11,613 bases of DNA, taken from NCBI GenBank assembly GCA_934630445.1, contig CAKTWY010000078.1:1-11613 (forward strand). Direction: 5' to 3'. The notes under the pieces are model-generated. The model saw nothing but the letters and a program-made list of their open reading frames with translations. It ran no database searches and was not told the origin of the DNA. Positions within the stretch are counted from its first letter, which is position 1, and each line of letters starts with the position of its first letter. The position numbers and the translations under genes are program-made. This DNA is from an uncultured Eubacteriales bacterium (GTDB taxonomy: Bacteria > Bacillota > Clostridia > Oscillospirales > Butyricicoccaceae). Below, in pieces: positions 1 to 6,839 of the stretch.

Positions 1-27
1 TGCGGGCGCCGGACGTTTATCTTCCCG

Positions 28-1380
28 TCAGTCGAGCGGCGGGCGCGCGGGATCCAGTACGAGCGCAGGGTCGAAATAGTATTTCGATACGCGCTCGGGA
101 TGCTTGATCATCGTATATCCATCCAGGTTCAGGCGGTTCTGCACCATGTTGTCGCCATTAAAATACGTACCCATATTCGCGCCGACGGGGCAGTAAATGT
201 GAAAGCCGTTGTCCATCAGATACCTGTAGCGGATATCGTCGTCCTTAAAGCTGACGCCGAAGGGCGAAATATAAATCGGCGTGTCGCCCACAGCCGGGCG
301 GATGAGCGTATTCCAGCGGTCGGTGTCGCTCTTCATCTCGTCGAGCGTAATCGTTCCGTCGCGGAAATAGCCGTTATGCGTATAGCTGTGGCTGGCAATC
401 TTCCACCCCGTTTCGCGCAGGCGGCTGGATATCTTTTTGACCTGCTCAATCGCGGCGGCGAGCTCATCTCCTTCAAGGTCGGTGATGCGGTAGCCGAAAG
501 CGCCCTGATAGCCGGTCGTGGCAACGACGCCCTTCGCCCCCCGGTAGGAAAAATCGGGGTGCGCTTTGACAAACTCGTCCAGGATGGGCATGACATCGCC
601 GTCGTATGTCTCGCTCTCCGTGCCGTCGGGCGCGCGCACAACGGTGACCACGTCGCCTTTGTCGTTGACCGTCAGACGGTCGGCAAACCCGTCGGGCTTC
701 ATATAATCGTAATAGTCCACGTCGTCGATGGAAATAATCAGCGGCTTTTTGCCGGGCGGGAGCATGATGTCCGCCTGGGTGACGGTTCCGTCCGGCGCGA
801 CGTTCACAAGGCTCTCAATATCGTAGAGCACATAGCCGCCTTCGTAAAAGAGGGGCAGCATCTTCTTGAACTCGCTGACAGTCGTCATCCACATATTGTA
901 CCCCTCAGCGGGGTGCCCCTTGTTGTCAAAAGCCAGCTCGGGATAGACGATGAGGCTGTGGAAAAAGACGTGCTTTGCCCCGTCCTCGTATTTTACAAGA
1001 GCGGCCTTGCCCTGCGCAGCAGCTTTCGCAAGCGCCTCGGTCTCCGCATTGGCAAGATCGGGGTGCTCGTCCAGCAGCGCGATGACTTCATCGTAAAAAT
1101 ACGATTGATACAGGCGCTCCGCCTTCGTCAGAAGTTCGGCGCGGGCGGCTGTTTTCTGCGCCTCGAGTGCGGCCGCTTCCTGCGCCGCGTCATCCGGCGC
1201 GGCCGGTTCTCCCTGCCCGGGCGGCATTTCGCCCGGGCCCGCGTCCGCGTTCGTGCCCGCGCGGCCGAGCACCGCCTTGAACGCAAACGCCGTACAGATG
1301 AGCGCCACCGTGATCAGCGGAAGAAGCACAAGCAGTTTGCCATGGCGAACCTTCAGCGCGCGTTTTCCTCCTCGTCTCAT
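28..1380 (-). CDS. Membrane-anchored polysaccharide deacetylase (NodB-like), 450 aa
   Basis: This protein probably removes acetyl groups from an extracellular polysaccharide, perhaps peptidoglycan, on the outer face of the membrane. A basic N-terminus (residues 1-15) is followed by one hydrophobic segment (about 16-38), then a Pro/Ala/Glu-rich linker (about 45-75) and a helical stretch (about 75-130). The catalytic region starts near HVFFHSLIV (137-145). NodB-type metal motifs are visible: the Asp pair in SIDDVD (D219, D220) and HSYTH (H331, H335), followed by ISPFG (371-375). The first motif is SIDDVD rather than TFDDG, a variant I associate with long clostridial deacetylases. An open frame extends to 1470 from a TTG inside deoD. 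I chose ATG 1380 because it starts directly before the basic-hydrophobic anchor, although the GGAGAAGG ribosome site lies rather far upstream (about 12 nt). The gene follows deoD after 46 nt. Substrate is not determinable; chitin or another glycan is possible. Confidence 0.86.
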   Translation of the reverse strand: MRRGGKRALKVRHGKLLVLLPLITVALICTAFAFKAVLGRAGTNADAGPGEMPPGQGEPAAPDDAAQEAAALEAQKTAARAELLTKAERLYQSYFYDEVIALLDEHPDLANAETEALAKAAAQGKAALVKYEDGAKHVFFHSLIVYPELAFDNKGHPAEGYNMWMTTVSEFKKMLPLFYEGGYVLYDIESLVNVAPDGTVTQADIMLPPGKKPLIISIDDVDYYDYMKPDGFADRLTVNDKGDVVTVVRAPDGTESETYDGDVMPILDEFVKAHPDFSYRGAKGVVATTGYQGAFGYRITDLEGDELAAAIEQVKKISSRLRETGWKIASHSYTHNGYFRDGTITLDEMKSDTDRWNTLIRPAVGDTPIYISPFGVSFKDDDIRYRYLMDNGFHIYCPVGANMGTYFNGDNMVQNRLNLDGYTMIKHPERVSKYYFDPALVLDPARPPLD

Positions 1381-1426
1381 ATCCCGAACACACCCTTCTC
1401 CGCCCGGAATCAGCACCCGGACGATT

Positions 1427-2167
1427 TTATTTCTCTGTCTCTGTCTTTTCAAAAGCGGCTGCTGTTTCAAGCGCCGTTTCCATCATTTTCGTAAAGCCCG
1501 TCTGCCGCTCCTCTGCGCTGGTCGCCTCCCCTGTGAGCGGACAGTCGGAGATCGTGGCGATGCACAACGCCGCCTTCCCCGCGCGGGCCGCCGTGGCGTA
1601 AAGGCCCGCCGCCTCCATCTCAACGGCAAGCACCCCCATCTTGTTCCAGCTCTCCAGGAAGCCGGGCGTGTCGTTATAAAACACGTCCGAGGACAGAAGG
1701 CTGCCGACCTGATGGCGCCAGCCGTGCGAACGCGCGACCTCGACCGCTTTTTCCAGCAGCGCATAATCCGCCACCGGCGCATATGTGCCGTGTAGGCCAT
1801 ACTGCATGGTGAAATTCGAATCCGTACACGCGCCCATGCCGATCACGATATCGCCCAGCTGCAGGCTTTTGGCGATCGCTCCGGCAGATCCTACTCTTAT
1901 GACGCGGGAAACGTCGTAAAAGTTGCACAGTTCATACGAATAAATACCGATCGACGGGATGCCCATGCCGCTGCCCTGAACGGATATGCGCGCGCCCTTA
2001 TAATAGCCCGTATAGCCGAGCATGCCGCGCACGGTATTGTAGCAGACGGCATCTTCCAGATACGTCTCGGCAATGAACTTTGCGCGCAGCGGATCGCCCG
2101 GCATGAGCACGGTGCGGGCGATATCGCCCTTTTTTGCCGCGTTATGCGGAGTGGGTACGTTTGCCAT
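1427..2167 (-). CDS. deoD: Purine nucleoside phosphorylase, DeoD type, 246 aa
   Basis: The enzyme reversibly splits purine (deoxy)nucleosides with phosphate to give the free base and (deoxy)ribose-1-phosphate in cytosolic purine salvage. The length matches the hexameric DeoD family (about 235-240 aa). Visible family motifs are MPGDPLRAKFIAETYLEDA (22-40), with the phosphate-binding G24 and R28; IRVGSAGA (90-97); IGMGACTDS (109-117); and VEMEAAGLY (182-190), which contacts the ribose. The catalytic Asp is D208 in SDCPLTGE, and the partner Arg is R221 in AEERQTGF. The open frame begins one codon earlier with TTG; ATG 2167 is preferred because AAAGGA lies 9 nt upstream. A 105-nt gap separates it from ybaK, with a possible weak terminator and a 12-bp palindrome in between, so it may have its own promoter, which I could not identify. 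Confidence 0.96.
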   Translation of the reverse strand: MANVPTPHNAAKKGDIARTVLMPGDPLRAKFIAETYLEDAVCYNTVRGMLGYTGYYKGARISVQGSGMGIPSIGIYSYELCNFYDVSRVIRVGSAGAIAKSLQLGDIVIGMGACTDSNFTMQYGLHGTYAPVADYALLEKAVEVARSHGWRHQVGSLLSSDVFYNDTPGFLESWNKMGVLAVEMEAAGLYATAARAGKAALCIATISDCPLTGEATSAEERQTGFTKMMETALETAAAFEKTETEK

Positions 2168-2203
2168 CAAAAATCATCCTTTCCCTCGCGCCTGCCCGTC
2201 CGG

Positions 2204-2215
2204 CACAGCGCTGTG
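2204..2215. promoter_or_regulatory. 12-bp perfect palindrome upstream of deoD
   Basis: CACAGCGCTGTG is perfectly self-complementary and sits 37 nt upstream of the deoD start, in the 105-nt gap after ybaK. It could be a dimeric repressor site or a small RNA hairpin. No clear -35/-10 pair is visible around it, so the role is unknown. Confidence 0.35.
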
Positions 2216-2258
2216 TTGATATCTTCTGCCACGGGCTAAAGCGGGCGCTCCCTTCCTG

Positions 2259-2288
2259 AAAAAGCAGCCGTCTCAGCCCTCCTGCTGC
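2259..2288 (-). terminator. Possible weak intrinsic terminator at the end of ybaK
   Basis: In the minus-strand transcript, GCAGC (2284-2288) can pair with GCTGC (2264-2268), followed at once by five U (2259-2263). The stem is only 5 bp with a 15-nt loop, and it overlaps the ybaK stop codon. The U-tract and position fit partial termination between ybaK and deoD, but the stem is weak. Confidence 0.35.
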
Positions 2289-2767
2289 ATGGCGACAGGC
2301 GCGGTCTCAGCGCCGGCAAGGCGGATCAGTTCCCGCGGAGAGAGCTCGATCTGAACGCCGCGTCTGCCTGCACTCACAAGGATCCGGTCAAAAGCCAGGC
2401 AGCTCTCGTCGAACGTGGTACGGTATGCCTTCTTCATGCCGAGCGGCGAACAGCCGCCGCGGATATAGCCGGTCACCTTTGTCAGCTCGTCCACACGGAT
2501 CATCTCGATCGACTTCTCTCCCACGGCGCGTGCCGCCGCTTTCAGGTCGAGCTCCTGCGCGACGGGTACGACGAACACGAAAAACGCCTTGGACGCGCCG
2601 CGCGTAACAAGCGTTTTATATACACACTCCACACGCTTGCCGATCTTCTGCGCAACGGTCACGCCGTCGGCGAACTGGTCGGCATGGTCATAGGTATAGT
2701 ATGCGTATTCCACCTTTGCCTGATCGAGCAGGCGCATCACATTTGTCTTGTTAAATTTTTCCGCCAT
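2273..2767 (-). CDS. ybaK: YbaK/EbsC-family Cys-tRNA(Pro) deacylase, 164 aa
   Basis: This family hydrolyses Cys-tRNA(Pro) made in error by prolyl-tRNA synthetase, acting in trans as a translation-fidelity factor in the cytosol. Family marks are MAEKFNKTNVMRLLD at the N-terminus, VYKTLV with K51 as the expected functional lysine, GYIRGGCSPLGMKK (100-113), and SAGRRGVQIELSP (132-144). The length fits the family (about 155-165 aa). The frame stays open to an ATG at 2851 that overlaps the rlmH stop as ATGA and would add 28 residues. ATG 2767 is preferred because AAGGAG lies 9 nt upstream and the homologous domain starts there. The 80-nt spacer to rlmH suggests the same transcript. Related roles (Ala-tRNA(Pro) editing, ProX-like) cannot be excluded. 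Confidence 0.93.
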   Translation of the reverse strand: MAEKFNKTNVMRLLDQAKVEYAYYTYDHADQFADGVTVAQKIGKRVECVYKTLVTRGASKAFFVFVVPVAQELDLKAAARAVGEKSIEMIRVDELTKVTGYIRGGCSPLGMKKAYRTTFDESCLAFDRILVSAGRRGVQIELSPRELIRLAGAETAPVAMQQEG

Positions 2768-2847
2768 GGCGGACAGCTCCTTTTTTGTGCAATTGCGCAT
2801 GATTTCAAATGTATAAATCAGCCTGGCGCTTCCCAGTCCGGCAGACG

Positions 2848-3330
2848 TCATTTATGATACTTCCCACCGCCGGATATCTGAAAGGCACGGTAAAGCTGCT
2901 CCAAAAGCATCACGCGCGCAAGGTGGTGCGGAAACGTCATTGGCGACATGGACAGGCGCAAGTCCGCACGTTCCTTGACCGCGTCCGAAAGCCCGCACGA
3001 GCCGCCGATGATAAATGCAAATTTTGACACGCCGGACACCGCCCGCCGGTCGATCTCCCGCGCGAGCGCCTCGCTCGAGCAGAGCGTTCCTTCGATGCAG
3101 AGCGCCGTGACAAACGAGCCGGGAACGATCGCGCGAAGGATGGCCTGCCCTTCCTTTTTGAGGCACTGCGCCATTTCCGCCGGCGAAGGGTCGTCCGGCA
3201 TGCGCTCCTCGGCGATCTCCTGCACGTCGACACGCGCATAGGGCATCAGCCGCTTGCAGTATTCGCTGCAGGCGGAGACGTAAAACTTTTCCTTCAGCTT
3301 ACCCACACAGATGAGGCGCACGGAAATCAT
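2848..3330 (-). CDS. rlmH: 23S rRNA (pseudouridine-1915 N3)-methyltransferase RlmH, 160 aa
   Basis: RlmH is a SPOUT-class methyltransferase that uses S-adenosylmethionine to methylate pseudouridine 1915 in helix 69 of 23S rRNA, acting on the assembled ribosome. The length (160) matches the family (about 159 aa). Visible signatures are VRLICVGKLKEKFY at the N-terminus, FIIGGSCGLSD (106-116) in the trefoil-knot cofactor site, LSMSPMTFPHHLARVMLLEQLYRA (126-149), and the C-terminal GGKYHK that ends most members. The start was set at ATG 3330, not 3336: AGGAG then lies 8 nt upstream instead of 2, and the ATG overlaps the yycJ TGA (ATGA), implying translational coupling. Placement next to yycJ is common in Firmicutes, where the gene was earlier called yydA. 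Confidence 0.96.
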   Translation of the reverse strand: MISVRLICVGKLKEKFYVSACSEYCKRLMPYARVDVQEIAEERMPDDPSPAEMAQCLKKEGQAILRAIVPGSFVTALCIEGTLCSSEALAREIDRRAVSGVSKFAFIIGGSCGLSDAVKERADLRLSMSPMTFPHHLARVMLLEQLYRAFQISGGGKYHK

Positions 3331-4157
3331 CGGCATTTCTCCTCGTTCCGGACGCAGCGCACGCCCCTTTCCTTGCTCCGCAGTGCGATCGGGCCGGTCG
3401 GCCGCTCCTGGCTGGCAAGCGCGACGCGCATCGTGTGCCCATCCAGAACCGCGAGCATATCCTCAACCGTGCGAAGGGCCAGCTCGGGCAGATTGTTCTC
3501 CTCGCTCAGGTGCGCCAGCACCAATCCTCCCGTTCCGCTCTCGGCCAGCTCCACCGCGGCGCAGGCGCAGCCGGCGTTGGACAGATGTCCCCGCGTTCCG
3601 AGGATGCGCTGCTTGAGCGGATACGGATACGGCCCGTTTTTCAGCATCGTCTCATCATGATTGGCCTCGAGTACGACAAGGTCAAGGCCCTTGAGGCGGG
3701 AAAGAAGGCTCGCCGGCATGTATCCAAGGTCCGTCGCGCAGCCGAGCGTTCCGCTTCCGGTGTCGATGATATAGGCGGTGCTTTCCATCGCGTCGTGCGG
3801 CGTCGGATATGCCGTCACGGTAAAGTTCCCTGCCCGGAACGCAACACCGCAGTCGAGCGCATGCAGCCGCTCATAAAGATGCGGCAGCTTTTTCAGCACC
3901 GCGAAAGCCGTTCCGCCCGAAGCATAGATGGGAAAGTCCGCCTTCTTGGCGAGCACCTCGAGCGCCGCGATATGATCAGTGTGCTCGTGTGTAATGAGAA
4001 GAGCCGTGATGTCTCCGGCGCCGAGGCCGATCTCACGCATGGCGCTGACGATCTTCCTCGCTGAAGTGCCCGCGTCGATCAGCACGCACGTATGTTCATC
4101 CGCGACGAGCGCGGCGTTGCCCTTTGATCCGCTTGCGATATTATAATAAAAGCTCAT
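3327..4157 (-). CDS. walJ: YycJ/WalJ metallo-beta-lactamase-fold hydrolase, 276 aa
   Basis: This is a cytosolic metallo-beta-lactamase-fold protein of the YycJ family, the usual last or near-last member of the wal operon. In Bacillus it has been linked to coordination of DNA replication with cell division and wall growth, and its substrate is unsettled. Metal-binding motifs are THEHTDH (56-62), PTPHDA with H121, ATDLG with D143, EANHD (164-168) and a final HLSEENN (216-222). The start MSFYYNIASGSKGN is typical of the family, and GGAG sits 5 nt before the ATG. The stop overlaps the rlmH start. Upstream there is a strong terminator only 14 nt before the start codon, so how this gene is transcribed is not obvious. 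A nuclease-like activity is possible. Confidence 0.94.
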   Translation of the reverse strand: MSFYYNIASGSKGNAALVADEHTCVLIDAGTSARKIVSAMREIGLGAGDITALLITHEHTDHIAALEVLAKKADFPIYASGGTAFAVLKKLPHLYERLHALDCGVAFRAGNFTVTAYPTPHDAMESTAYIIDTGSGTLGCATDLGYMPASLLSRLKGLDLVVLEANHDETMLKNGPYPYPLKQRILGTRGHLSNAGCACAAVELAESGTGGLVLAHLSEENNLPELALRTVEDMLAVLDGHTMRVALASQERPTGPIALRSKERGVRCVRNEEKCR

Positions 4158-4171
4158 ATGTACTCCAAATC

Positions 4172-4224
4172 AAAAAGGCCGCCTCAAAGCGCGGGTGCCA
4201 TGCACGCGGCGTTTTGAGACAGCC
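4172..4224 (-). terminator. Strong intrinsic terminator after murA
   Basis: In the minus-strand transcript, a long hairpin spans 4224 to 4177. The outer stem pairs GGCTGTCTCAAA with TTTGAGGCGGCC (two G-U pairs). The inner stem is a GC-rich extension with two or three mismatches or bulges, closed by GTGC/GCAC. Five U follow (4172-4176). It begins 24 nt after the murA stop codon, so it should end the murA transcript. Confidence 0.88.
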
Positions 4225-4248
4225 CTTGTTTCGTTCAGCTGATGCGGA

Positions 4249-5538
4249 TCACTGCGCTTTGGCGACGGGCTCAATCTCCGGCTCGTCGACACGCCGGATA
4301 TCGGCGCCGACCTGCGTCAGTTTTTCTACGATGTTCTCGTATCCGCGCTCAATATGGGTGATGTCCTCAACCACGGTCGTTCCGTGCGCGGCAAGCCCCG
4401 CGATGACCATCGCCGCGCCGGCACGCAGATCGCACGCGCGGATCGGCGCGCCCGTCAGACAATCGACACCTTCGACAATGGCGACCTTTCCGTCTACCTG
4501 AATGACGGCGCCCAGGCGCTTGAGCTCATCCACATAGCGGAAACGGTTGTCCCAGACGCCCTCGGTCACGACGCTCGTGCCGTCCGCCATGCTCAAAAGC
4601 GTTGTCATCTGCGGCTGCATATCGGTCGGAAAGCCGGGGTACGGCATCGTTTTGATATTTGTTTTAAGCAGCCGGGCGCCGCGCGTGACGCGCACGGCAT
4701 CGTCAAACTCCTCAATCGTGACGCCCATTTCGGACAGCTTTGCCGTGATGCATTCCAGATGCTTGGGAATGACGTTGCGGATCATCACATCGCCGCCCGC
4801 CGCGGCGACTGCGGCCATATAAGTGCCCGCCTCGATCTGATCGGGGATAATGGAATACGTTCCCCCCGAAAGGCGCTCAACGCCGCGGATCTTGATCACA
4901 TCGGTGCCTGCGCCCTTGATGTCCGCGCCCATCGAGTTCAGGAAATTCGCCACGTCCACGATATGCGGCTCTTTTGCGGCGTTTTCGATGACGGTCTGCC
5001 CCTCGGCAAGCGCCGCTGCGAGCATGATATTGATCGTCGCGCCAACGGAAACGACATCGAGATAGATGTTTGTGCCGACAAGCCCCTCCGGCGCATCGCC
5101 TACCACAAACCCGCCGCGGATGTCGATATCCGCGCCGAGAAGCTTAAAGCCCTTGATATGCTGGTCGATCGGCCGAACGCCGAAATTGCAGCCGCCCGGC
5201 ATGGACACCTCCGCCCTGTGATAACGCCCAAGCAGCGTGCCGATGAGATAGTAGGACGCGCGGATCTTACGCAGCAGCTCATCCGGCGGCTTGACGCTGT
5301 GGATATGCGTACAGTCAATATCGATGGTGGTATCGTTAATCATGCGGATCTGCGCGCCCATTTCGCGCAGAATCTGAAGGAGCATGGTCACGTCGTTGAT
5401 TTTTGGAACATTTTCAATCCGGCAGACGCCATCAACAAGTACGGCGGCCGGGATGATCGCAACAGCGGCATTTTTCGCACCGCTGATCGTGATATCGCCG
5501 TAGAGCGGCTTACCACCGGAAATGACATATTTTAACAT
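4249..5538 (-). CDS. murA: UDP-N-acetylglucosamine 1-carboxyvinyltransferase MurA, 429 aa
   Basis: MurA transfers enolpyruvate from phosphoenolpyruvate to UDP-GlcNAc, the first committed step of peptidoglycan synthesis in the cytosol. Visible residues are K22-N23 in SGAKNAAV, the catalytic loop MPGGCNFGVRPIDQH with C117 (equivalent to E. coli Cys115; its presence predicts fosfomycin sensitivity), PGFPTDMQPQ with D306, and DLRAGAAMVIAGL (370-382). The length fits the family (about 420-430 aa). The frame stays open 12 codons further up, but MLKYVISGGKPLYG is the normal N-terminus and GAAGGTG lies just before ATG 5538. The gene has its own promoter and terminator, so it appears monocistronic, inserted between yycI and yycJ. 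Many Firmicutes carry two paralogues (murA/murZ); which one this is cannot be told here. Confidence 0.97.
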   Translation of the reverse strand: MLKYVISGGKPLYGDITISGAKNAAVAIIPAAVLVDGVCRIENVPKINDVTMLLQILREMGAQIRMINDTTIDIDCTHIHSVKPPDELLRKIRASYYLIGTLLGRYHRAEVSMPGGCNFGVRPIDQHIKGFKLLGADIDIRGGFVVGDAPEGLVGTNIYLDVVSVGATINIMLAAALAEGQTVIENAAKEPHIVDVANFLNSMGADIKGAGTDVIKIRGVERLSGGTYSIIPDQIEAGTYMAAVAAAGGDVMIRNVIPKHLECITAKLSEMGVTIEEFDDAVRVTRGARLLKTNIKTMPYPGFPTDMQPQMTTLLSMADGTSVVTEGVWDNRFRYVDELKRLGAVIQVDGKVAIVEGVDCLTGAPIRACDLRAGAAMVIAGLAAHGTTVVEDITHIERGYENIVEKLTQVGADIRRVDEPEIEPVAKAQ

Positions 5539-5780
5539 TGCGCACCTTCTCAAAAGATTATTGCCAGCCGGCAAAAACAGGGCCGCGATATCAGGCAGCG
5601 CTGCAGGACGGGCGACGCCCGTTTCAGATATAATGTCTGCCGGACAAACAGAAAAAGCTGTTCGCGCGCAAGCGCAAAAAGCGCAGCGCCACCAGGCGCA
5701 TGCCGTTTGCAGCCGGTTTGTTCAGCACACATTGTATCGGAACCGAGTGGAAAATACTGAAAAAAGACATTCACTTACAA
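5539..5780 (-). other. Long 5' leader of murA (about 240 nt), no gene seen
   Basis: The region between the predicted murA start site and its ATG holds no convincing gene. Small frames here lack ribosome sites. It contains compact inverted repeats: a 10-bp palindrome GCAGCGCTGC (5595-5604) and ACGGGCG/CGCCCGT around one base (5608-5622). It also has a GCGC-rich stretch (about 5665-5700) that can fold. I recognise no known riboswitch consensus. The length is more than a simple leader needs, so a structured RNA element is possible but unproven. Confidence 0.4.
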
Positions 5781-5786
5781 TTTAGT

Positions 5787-5815
5787 ATCATACCATACCT
5801 AGTATGAAAAATCAA
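5787..5815 (-). promoter_or_regulatory. Sigma-A-type promoter for murA
   Basis: On the minus strand, -35 TTGATT (5810-5815), a 17-bp spacer and -10 TATGAT (5787-5792) are present. The TG of an extended -10 lies one base before the -10 (TGG-TATGAT). Transcription would start near 5780. The promoter lies in the AT-rich part of the gap and is the best promoter in the window. The spacer and -10 contain CATAC twice in tandem (5789-5798) and an opposing GTATG (5802-5806), which could serve as an operator. Confidence 0.8.
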
Positions 5816-5848
5816 AATAAAAATATGCTATGAAAAGGGCGGACGTTT

Positions 5849-5865
5849 TGTTACGTTTTTGTGAA
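5849..5865 (+). promoter_or_regulatory. WalR-box-like direct repeat upstream of the murA promoter
   Basis: TGTTAC, five bases, then TGTGAA: this fits the published WalR consensus TGTWAH-N5-TGTWAH at all but one position (G instead of A/T in the second half). The 11-base period is right for tandem WalR binding. It lies 33 bp upstream of the murA -35 element and reads on the opposite strand to murA. The region is AT-rich, so a chance match is possible. Confidence 0.45.
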
Positions 5866-5924
5866 TCGCAGATAAATGACCAGGATCCATTCTTTTTTCC
5901 ATTTTTCAATTTCAAACCGAACTG

Positions 5925-5948
5925 AAAAAGCGCTGATCCCCTTCGCTT
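5925..5948 (-). terminator. Possible weak terminator after yycI
   Basis: In the minus-strand RNA, AAGCG (5944-5948) can pair with CGCTT (5928-5932), and five U (5925-5929) overlap the end of the stem. The stem is 5 bp with an 11-nt loop, 43 nt past the yycI stop. It is weak, but it is the only terminator-like structure between yycI and the murA promoter. Confidence 0.3.
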
Positions 5949-5991
5949 CTGTTCCGCTGTGCAACAGACGTGCAGGCACAGACAGGCAGGT

Positions 5992-6819
5992 TCACTCAAC
6001 CGTCACAAGCTGCCCCTTGACCAGATCAAAGTGGTAAACCCCGGCATCGGTCTCCACGCGCCAGAGCGGCACGTAAAGCACGCTGCCGCCCGTCGCGATC
6101 GATGCAAAATACCCCTGCTCAACGCGTATGATGCGCTTGGCCTCACTCTCGGCCTTCTTTGCTTCGGAAACAAATGCGAGAAGCGCCTCATAAGGCGCTT
6201 TGGCATGGTCGGCAGTCACTTTCAGCCCGCCGGCCATGAGACGGCCGTCGACCTGAGCCGATCCGTCTGAAAAAGTGACGGTAAGCGCCATGTTATACAC
6301 CGGCTTTTTGTCCATGCGCTGGGCGACCTCCACGATATACGCGCCCGCTTCTTCACGTGCGGTGTATACGGCATCTTCCGGGGCCAGGCGTGCACGGCGC
6401 AGAAGCGCGCCGGCCGCACGCGCGGCATCATGTGCGCTTTCGGGCATGGCCGTATGGGTGCAGCGCAGCTCAACATAGCCGCCGTTACGGAAGGAGGCGC
6501 TGCCCGTGTCGCTGACATAGGTCACAATGCCGCCGCCAGCTGCGGTGCGCACGACCTTCTCCCCCAAAATGGTGCGTGCCGCCGCCTCTTCCTTCGTGTA
6601 ATCGCGCTCTTCGGCGTATACAGGGTAGCTCGTACTCAGGCCGACCGCTCCTTCCGAAACAGAAACGCCCTGTTTTTCACAGATGGCGACGGCATCCGCC
6701 AGCGCCTGGCGCTCAATGCGCCTGTCGTGCCAAATCGTGTTCATCAGATTGCCCAGAAGAAGCAGGTTGACGCCAAGCATCGCCAAAATCAATATGGTTT
6801 TTACGCGGCTCCACTCCAT
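5992..6819 (-). CDS. yycI: YycI (WalI), membrane-anchored modulator of WalK, 275 aa
   Basis: YycI and YycH are single-pass membrane proteins that, in Bacillus, form a complex with each other and with WalK and restrain its kinase activity. The protein starts MEWSRVKTILILAMLGVNLLLL, the usual YycI N-terminus, with one membrane helix at about 5-28 and the rest outside the cell. It ends with the family-typical VPLWRVETDAGVYHFDLVKGQ (about 250-270). The length is close to B. subtilis YycI (about 280 aa). The frame continues upstream for 18 codons into yycH, but ATG 6819 has GGAGGA about 8 nt before it. The gap to yycH is 20 nt, so the two are co-transcribed. Overall sequence identity in this family is low, so the call rests on N- and C-terminal marks plus position. 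Confidence 0.92.
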   Translation of the reverse strand: MEWSRVKTILILAMLGVNLLLLGNLMNTIWHDRRIERQALADAVAICEKQGVSVSEGAVGLSTSYPVYAEERDYTKEEAAARTILGEKVVRTAAGGGIVTYVSDTGSASFRNGGYVELRCTHTAMPESAHDAARAAGALLRRARLAPEDAVYTAREEAGAYIVEVAQRMDKKPVYNMALTVTFSDGSAQVDGRLMAGGLKVTADHAKAPYEALLAFVSEAKKAESEAKRIIRVEQGYFASIATGGSVLYVPLWRVETDAGVYHFDLVKGQLVTVE

Positions 6820-6839
6820 GCCTGTTCCTCCTCCCTGTA

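Noticed and set aside
100..1494. 464-codon open frame on the plus strand opposite the deacetylase and the deoD end
   Set aside because: It is an antisense shadow caused by GC-rich codons. It has no recognisable motif, and the minus-strand proteins are certain.
2768..2851. 28-residue N-terminal extension of YbaK from an ATG overlapping the rlmH stop
   Set aside because: The ATGA overlap is tempting, but AAGGAG is correctly spaced only for ATG 2767 and the family domain begins at that point.
4354..5535. 393-codon plus-strand frame opposite murA
   Set aside because: It is antisense to a clearly functional murA and shows no domain pattern.
5608..5640. Plus-strand TATAAT at 5629-5634 as a promoter
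   Set aside because: There is no -35 at a suitable distance and no plus-strand gene downstream.
5550..5774. 74-codon minus-strand frame in the murA leader (possible leader peptide)
   Set aside because: It has no ribosome site before its GTG or its internal ATG. Its composition is unconvincing and it overlaps the murA start region.
5770..5785. Second WalR-like repeat (TGTAAG ... TGTCTT) near the murA start site
   Set aside because: The period is 10 instead of 11 and several positions deviate from TGTWAH.
5799..5999. 66-codon minus-strand frame between yycI and murA
   Set aside because: It begins at a TTG overlapping the yycI end, has no ribosome site, and covers the murA promoter and WalR-like box.
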